Shown piece by piece: positions 60,668 to 64,000 of a stretch of DNA of 64,000 nucleotides; position 1 is the first letter of the stretch; each line of letters starts with the position of its first letter. The notes below the pieces were generated by a model. The model saw only the letters and a program-made list of their open reading frames with translations, was not told the origin of the DNA and searched no databases. This DNA comes from Telopea speciosissima (lineage: Eukaryota > Streptophyta > Magnoliopsida > Proteales > Proteaceae): contig NC_057917.1 in the NCBI RefSeq assembly GCF_018873765.1, positions 54,367,464 through 54,431,463 of the forward strand, in the 5' to 3' direction. A program made the position numbers and the translations under genes.

Positions 60668-60861
60668 TGTTAGAAATAACCAACAGAATCAGAAATTGAA
60701 AACAGATTTTGAAAACAGATAATTTTAATTAATGATTGCAGAAAACAGAACTTGAATCGGAAAACAAACACACCCCCAATTCACGATTATAGAGATGACT
60801 GGACTGAAGAATCGCAGGCACTTTAATGGCAGGATTTCAGAGAAAGAGTAACAGAGCAGTA

Positions 60862-61555
60862 TGATGGGGAGAATTAAATGGGGACATTTCAAAAGGTGTT
60901 TCGATTTCAAATTCATCACGGTTTGATGGAGCGGGTCTTGGAGCTGGTGAAGGTGAATCGGGTTCAAGTAATATGGACGTGTCTAGTGCAGGTTCTGGGT
61001 CTCGTGGGTCGGGTTATGACCAATCTGACCAAGAGGAGGTGCAAGGCGGGTGGACTCAGGTGTTGGGTCGAAAAAATCGTGATGGTTGTAGGAATGCTCT
61101 TTGAGGTGGTCATGTGGGTTCCCATATGACAACTCCAATTATTGGCAGAACTCGAAATCAAAGGAATGCAAATCTTGGTGTTAAGGCGGTGGACGCGGCT
61201 GTAGAAAAACATCAGGTTGAAAACGAGTTAGGAGTGGGGTTGCAAAAATTTCCATCTCCCTTTTCGCCAGAGGAGGAGGCTTTGTTGGCCCGTGTGGCTC
61301 TTGATTGACCTGGTTTATATGTTGAGCTCCCCAGACGATCGAATAGGATAAGGACCCCCTCGGTGCGCCTCACAGATCCCCTGTAGCCTTATTTTATTAT
61401 TTCTCTTGGGTGAGCGAGTGGCTTGTTGTCCTCGCCATTATGTTTTAGGACTGAGTCCCCTGTTTAAGCTTTAGCTTTCTTTGCCTTTAGTCTGTCTTTA
61501 GGCTTGTTTGCCTCTTTTTTAATCCTCAATAAATGTTTTATTAAAAAAAAAAAAA
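60862..61555 (+). mobile_element. poly(A)-tailed retroposon in a TatC intron
   Basis: 694 bp ending in an A run, preceded by AATAAATG. Flanked by a 15-bp direct repeat AGTAACAGAGCAGTA / AGTAACAGAACAGTA (60847-60861, 61556-61570; one difference). One frame reads a Gly/Ser-rich segment (SGSSNMDVSSAGSGSRGSGY), GGWTQVLGRKNRD, a stop, then EEEALLARVALD. This could be the C-terminal part of an L1-type ORF1 or a processed host pseudogene; I do not recognise it firmly. Confidence 0.7.
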
Positions 61556-61570
61556 AGTAACAGAACAGTA

Positions 61571-64000
61571 ACTTAAGAAGAGAAGGTTACAGAGGAGAGC
61601 ACCCGGGCTTCTCGCCGCAAGGCGTTTGGATGGATCAAGCACCAACCAGCCTTGATCAAACCCAAGGAGGTTCACGCAGGAAGAGAGAGAGAACAGTAGC
61701 TTTTGGTTATTAAAATCGTGGCTGAAAATGAACCCCCCCCCCCACCACGGTTCTATTTATAAAAGTCTCAAACCCCAAGATAGACTGAGTTGGAGTTGGT
61801 TGGGAGATCCTTAGCCGACTCCACATTACCAGACACAACCTCTTTTAATAATCTACTTGGACTTTAAAAGAAATGTGGACCCAAATAAAAACTAAAAAAA
61901 CAACAAAAGGAAAGAAAAACTATCTAACTTAAATTGGACCATCGGTTTCAACCAGAAATAAACCAAAACAACTTAAAACATTAAATAGAAGAACTAAAAA
62001 TAAGAATAAAAGCAGGCCACGCTAAGCTTGGCCTTTATTGGGCTTCCCCCTGCGCTATGTCTTCAATACTGAATCACCCATAGTTTTTTTTTTTTTTTTA
62101 AATAGTATTACAACCACTGGACCCAGAGGGTTTAAAGACAGAAATCATTCCAACCCATAAGCTTCACTGGTCGGCACATTCTTTAGTCAGCTTGAGGTAT
62201 ATTGTTCCCACCGAATGAAAGAGCCTTCCATTTGGATGGTTTGAGTATAATCCAATTGCTTCCATATTCTCTCTGTTATATTAGATTCACAATCAGAAAG
62301 TGATGATTGTGGTCAATTAGTATCATCTGATCATAATATGTTCATGAAAGAGGGAAAAGGTAAAATGCTAAATTGTAAATATTAATTCTATTGTGTGTAA
62401 AAAATGTGGGAGCATCTCCATCAATTTTCAGAGGATTTGATCTTTATGGGCAGTCCTGTCTTACTATAGCCACAAGTATGGGAATGCTTTTGTTTAAGAG
62501 GAGTTTTATTTGTAATTTCTCTTCAATTATTAAAAAGTCCAGTCTTTTGAGTCAGTCCTTGACTAGTTTACTTGAGTGTTGGATTAGATAAGGTTTCTTT
62601 AAGATGTCTCATCCAACCAGAGATCTGTTCTGACATTTTAAGAGGACAATGTTCGATATTTTCTTTTTGTGAGTTGATTTCTTTCAGAGAGATAGTTACA
62701 ATGTTGCATAAATAGATTACGCATCGTTGAGTCAATCTGAATTCTAGATAAGAGTTCTGATTGCACGTTATATAAAAAATAATATTCACAATTCTTTGTA
62801 ATATGGAATGGATATAATTCTATGGTTAAGGTTGAGAATAATCTTCATCCTCGGGTTTTATGGTCAGGCATAAATGCTGTTTAGGGTGAACAATCATCTA
62901 CTCCTGTTTTTTGTCCTTTTTCTAGTATCTAATTGCAAACTTCAATTTCTATAATTTTTCTGCATTACTAAGCCCATCAATCAGGTTAGTTTGGTCAGTG
63001 TATTTCAGTTTCAAATTCTACTCATATTTTCTGAATCTGGTCATGAATTCTGCATAAATACCCCACTTGGATGGATCATATTTGCAAGTGTTTTCATCCG
63101 TTCAAGAAGGTATCAATTATAGCACTTTTGTCAATTGATCGACTTATTTAAGATTCAAATAATCTATTTCTGGCTGTGCCTTTAATGATGTAAAAAACCC
63201 AATTCCACATTATTTCTAACCTGATTTTAAGTCCCTATTTTAATTGGGCCCATTAGGCTTGTCAATCGGTTGGGTCCCGGTAAGTTTTGTTCATGTTGAC
63301 GAGGCCTTTAGTACATAACTACATATCAGGCCAGGCTGAACCGACCAATAACTCTACCGGTCCTCAAAGTCTAGACTGAAACTGAATATGTATTGATCGG
63401 TTGATTTTTGGTCCCTTATCAGTTTCAATATATAAAACTCAAGATAATTAATATATAAACTTCAATTCATGCATCTTAAATTGAATTTGTATAGGTCTAT
63501 ATACAACAAATCTGTTGGTTTTTAGCTATAATCAATTACAACCCAATGACTAATTACATAAGTAACAAGAATTAATCAGTCGCTTAACCCTTTATCAGTT
63601 TCAGTCTATTCAGTTTGTTTTTCGATCCAATCATGCCAGACCAAACCAATCAATATCTGAGAATTTTACTAAACTGAACACCAAAACCTTTTCCCTCATA
63701 TTTGATGCTGTCAAACTAGTCCAGGACTGGTCAAGCCATTCTGACCATTGGATTTATATGGAAGAAGGATGAATGGCCATCTATCAGATCTCATAGCCAA
63801 ACTAAACCAAATGATCCACCCTGTTGGAATTTTTCCCCTTGTATTGTTAGCTGTCCATTTTTCAAAATTGACTTTTCCTTGTAGCATGGGGGTAATCATT
63901 TTGAGCTGAACTTTATCAAATAAGTAAAAGATATTTTGGCAACATATCCAATAAGTCAGTGCGCCAACTGAGCTGCCATACAACAACAAACTCAGCCTTA
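61571..64000. other. presumed TatC intron or upstream DNA, no gene seen
   Basis: No exon of the TatC N-terminal half was found. AT-rich, with C and T homopolymers (61734-61743, 62083-62100). The last 20 bases (CAACAACAAACTCAGCCTTA) match the start of an inverted RTE LINE 3' end of the type at 45080-45180, so another copy probably begins at the window edge. Confidence 0.5.

Noticed and set aside
63711..63989. 92-codon minus-strand frame as a possible TatC N-terminal exon
   Set aside because: Does not contain the expected TatC segment before VSGY (no EFF-type run) nor a suitable donor site.
1..64000. A novel multi-gene defence or metabolic system
   Set aside because: The intact genes are two known families (MATE carriers and TatC); everything else large is transposon-derived.

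Overview
This is nuclear DNA of a flowering plant. The evidence is spliced genes with GT-AG introns for plant MATE/DETOXIFICATION efflux carriers and for the chloroplast translocase subunit TatC, embedded in plant-type mobile elements (Ty3/gypsy Tat lineage, Ty1/copia, L1- and RTE-type LINEs, Au-like SINEs, TRIM, hAT, Mutator-like and Tourist-like MITEs). I cannot name the species. No RNA gene, CRISPR array or bacterial-type operon is visible.

Layout. 1-7940: a decayed, plus-strand Tat-lineage gypsy element (gag, protease, RT, RNase H, second RNase H, integrase, repeat-filled 3' region, 3' LTR); its 5' LTR lies outside the window. 7940-25332 and about 26640-42992: two copies of one ancestral segment in direct tandem. 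Each holds a complete eight-exon minus-strand MATE gene (8391-12649 and 35381-41209, about 501 aa each), the same two intronic Tourist-like MITEs and Au-like SINE, and an old copia fragment upstream. After duplicating, each copy was invaded independently. Copy A received a copia element (13541-24320), itself invaded by a non-coding copia relative (13816-19166), itself invaded by a gypsy LTR now solo (17244-18614). Copy B received a hAT-like transposon (26830-35094) that carries two exons of an SNM1/DRMBL-type metallo-beta-lactamase gene and was then split by a copia element (27287-34172); copy B also received a 5'-truncated LINE in intron 5. 43288-43783 is a TRIM element inside the old copia LTR; 44199-44363 is a nearly perfect hairpin MITE; 44640-47420 is a dead RTE LINE; 47706-50584 is a Mutator-like element with about 220-bp terminal inverted repeats and a captured fragment of a calcium-dependent protein kinase gene. 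52508-56402: a third MATE gene, plus strand, seven exons, 467 aa, convergent with 57808-59927, the last two exons of a minus-strand TatC gene. The earlier TatC exons must lie beyond 64000, so 59928-64000 is intron, with a truncated SINE, a retroposon and LINE debris.

The working genes are three membrane efflux carriers of one family and one thylakoid protein-translocation subunit; nothing suggests that they form a pathway. The real interest is the layered history: target-site duplications date the insertions relative to one another, the two MATE copies give a shared before/after reference, and two different DNA transposons have each picked up part of a host gene. I saw no clearly new multi-gene system. 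The two gene-capturing transposons and the non-coding copia relative are the best candidates for undescribed biology.
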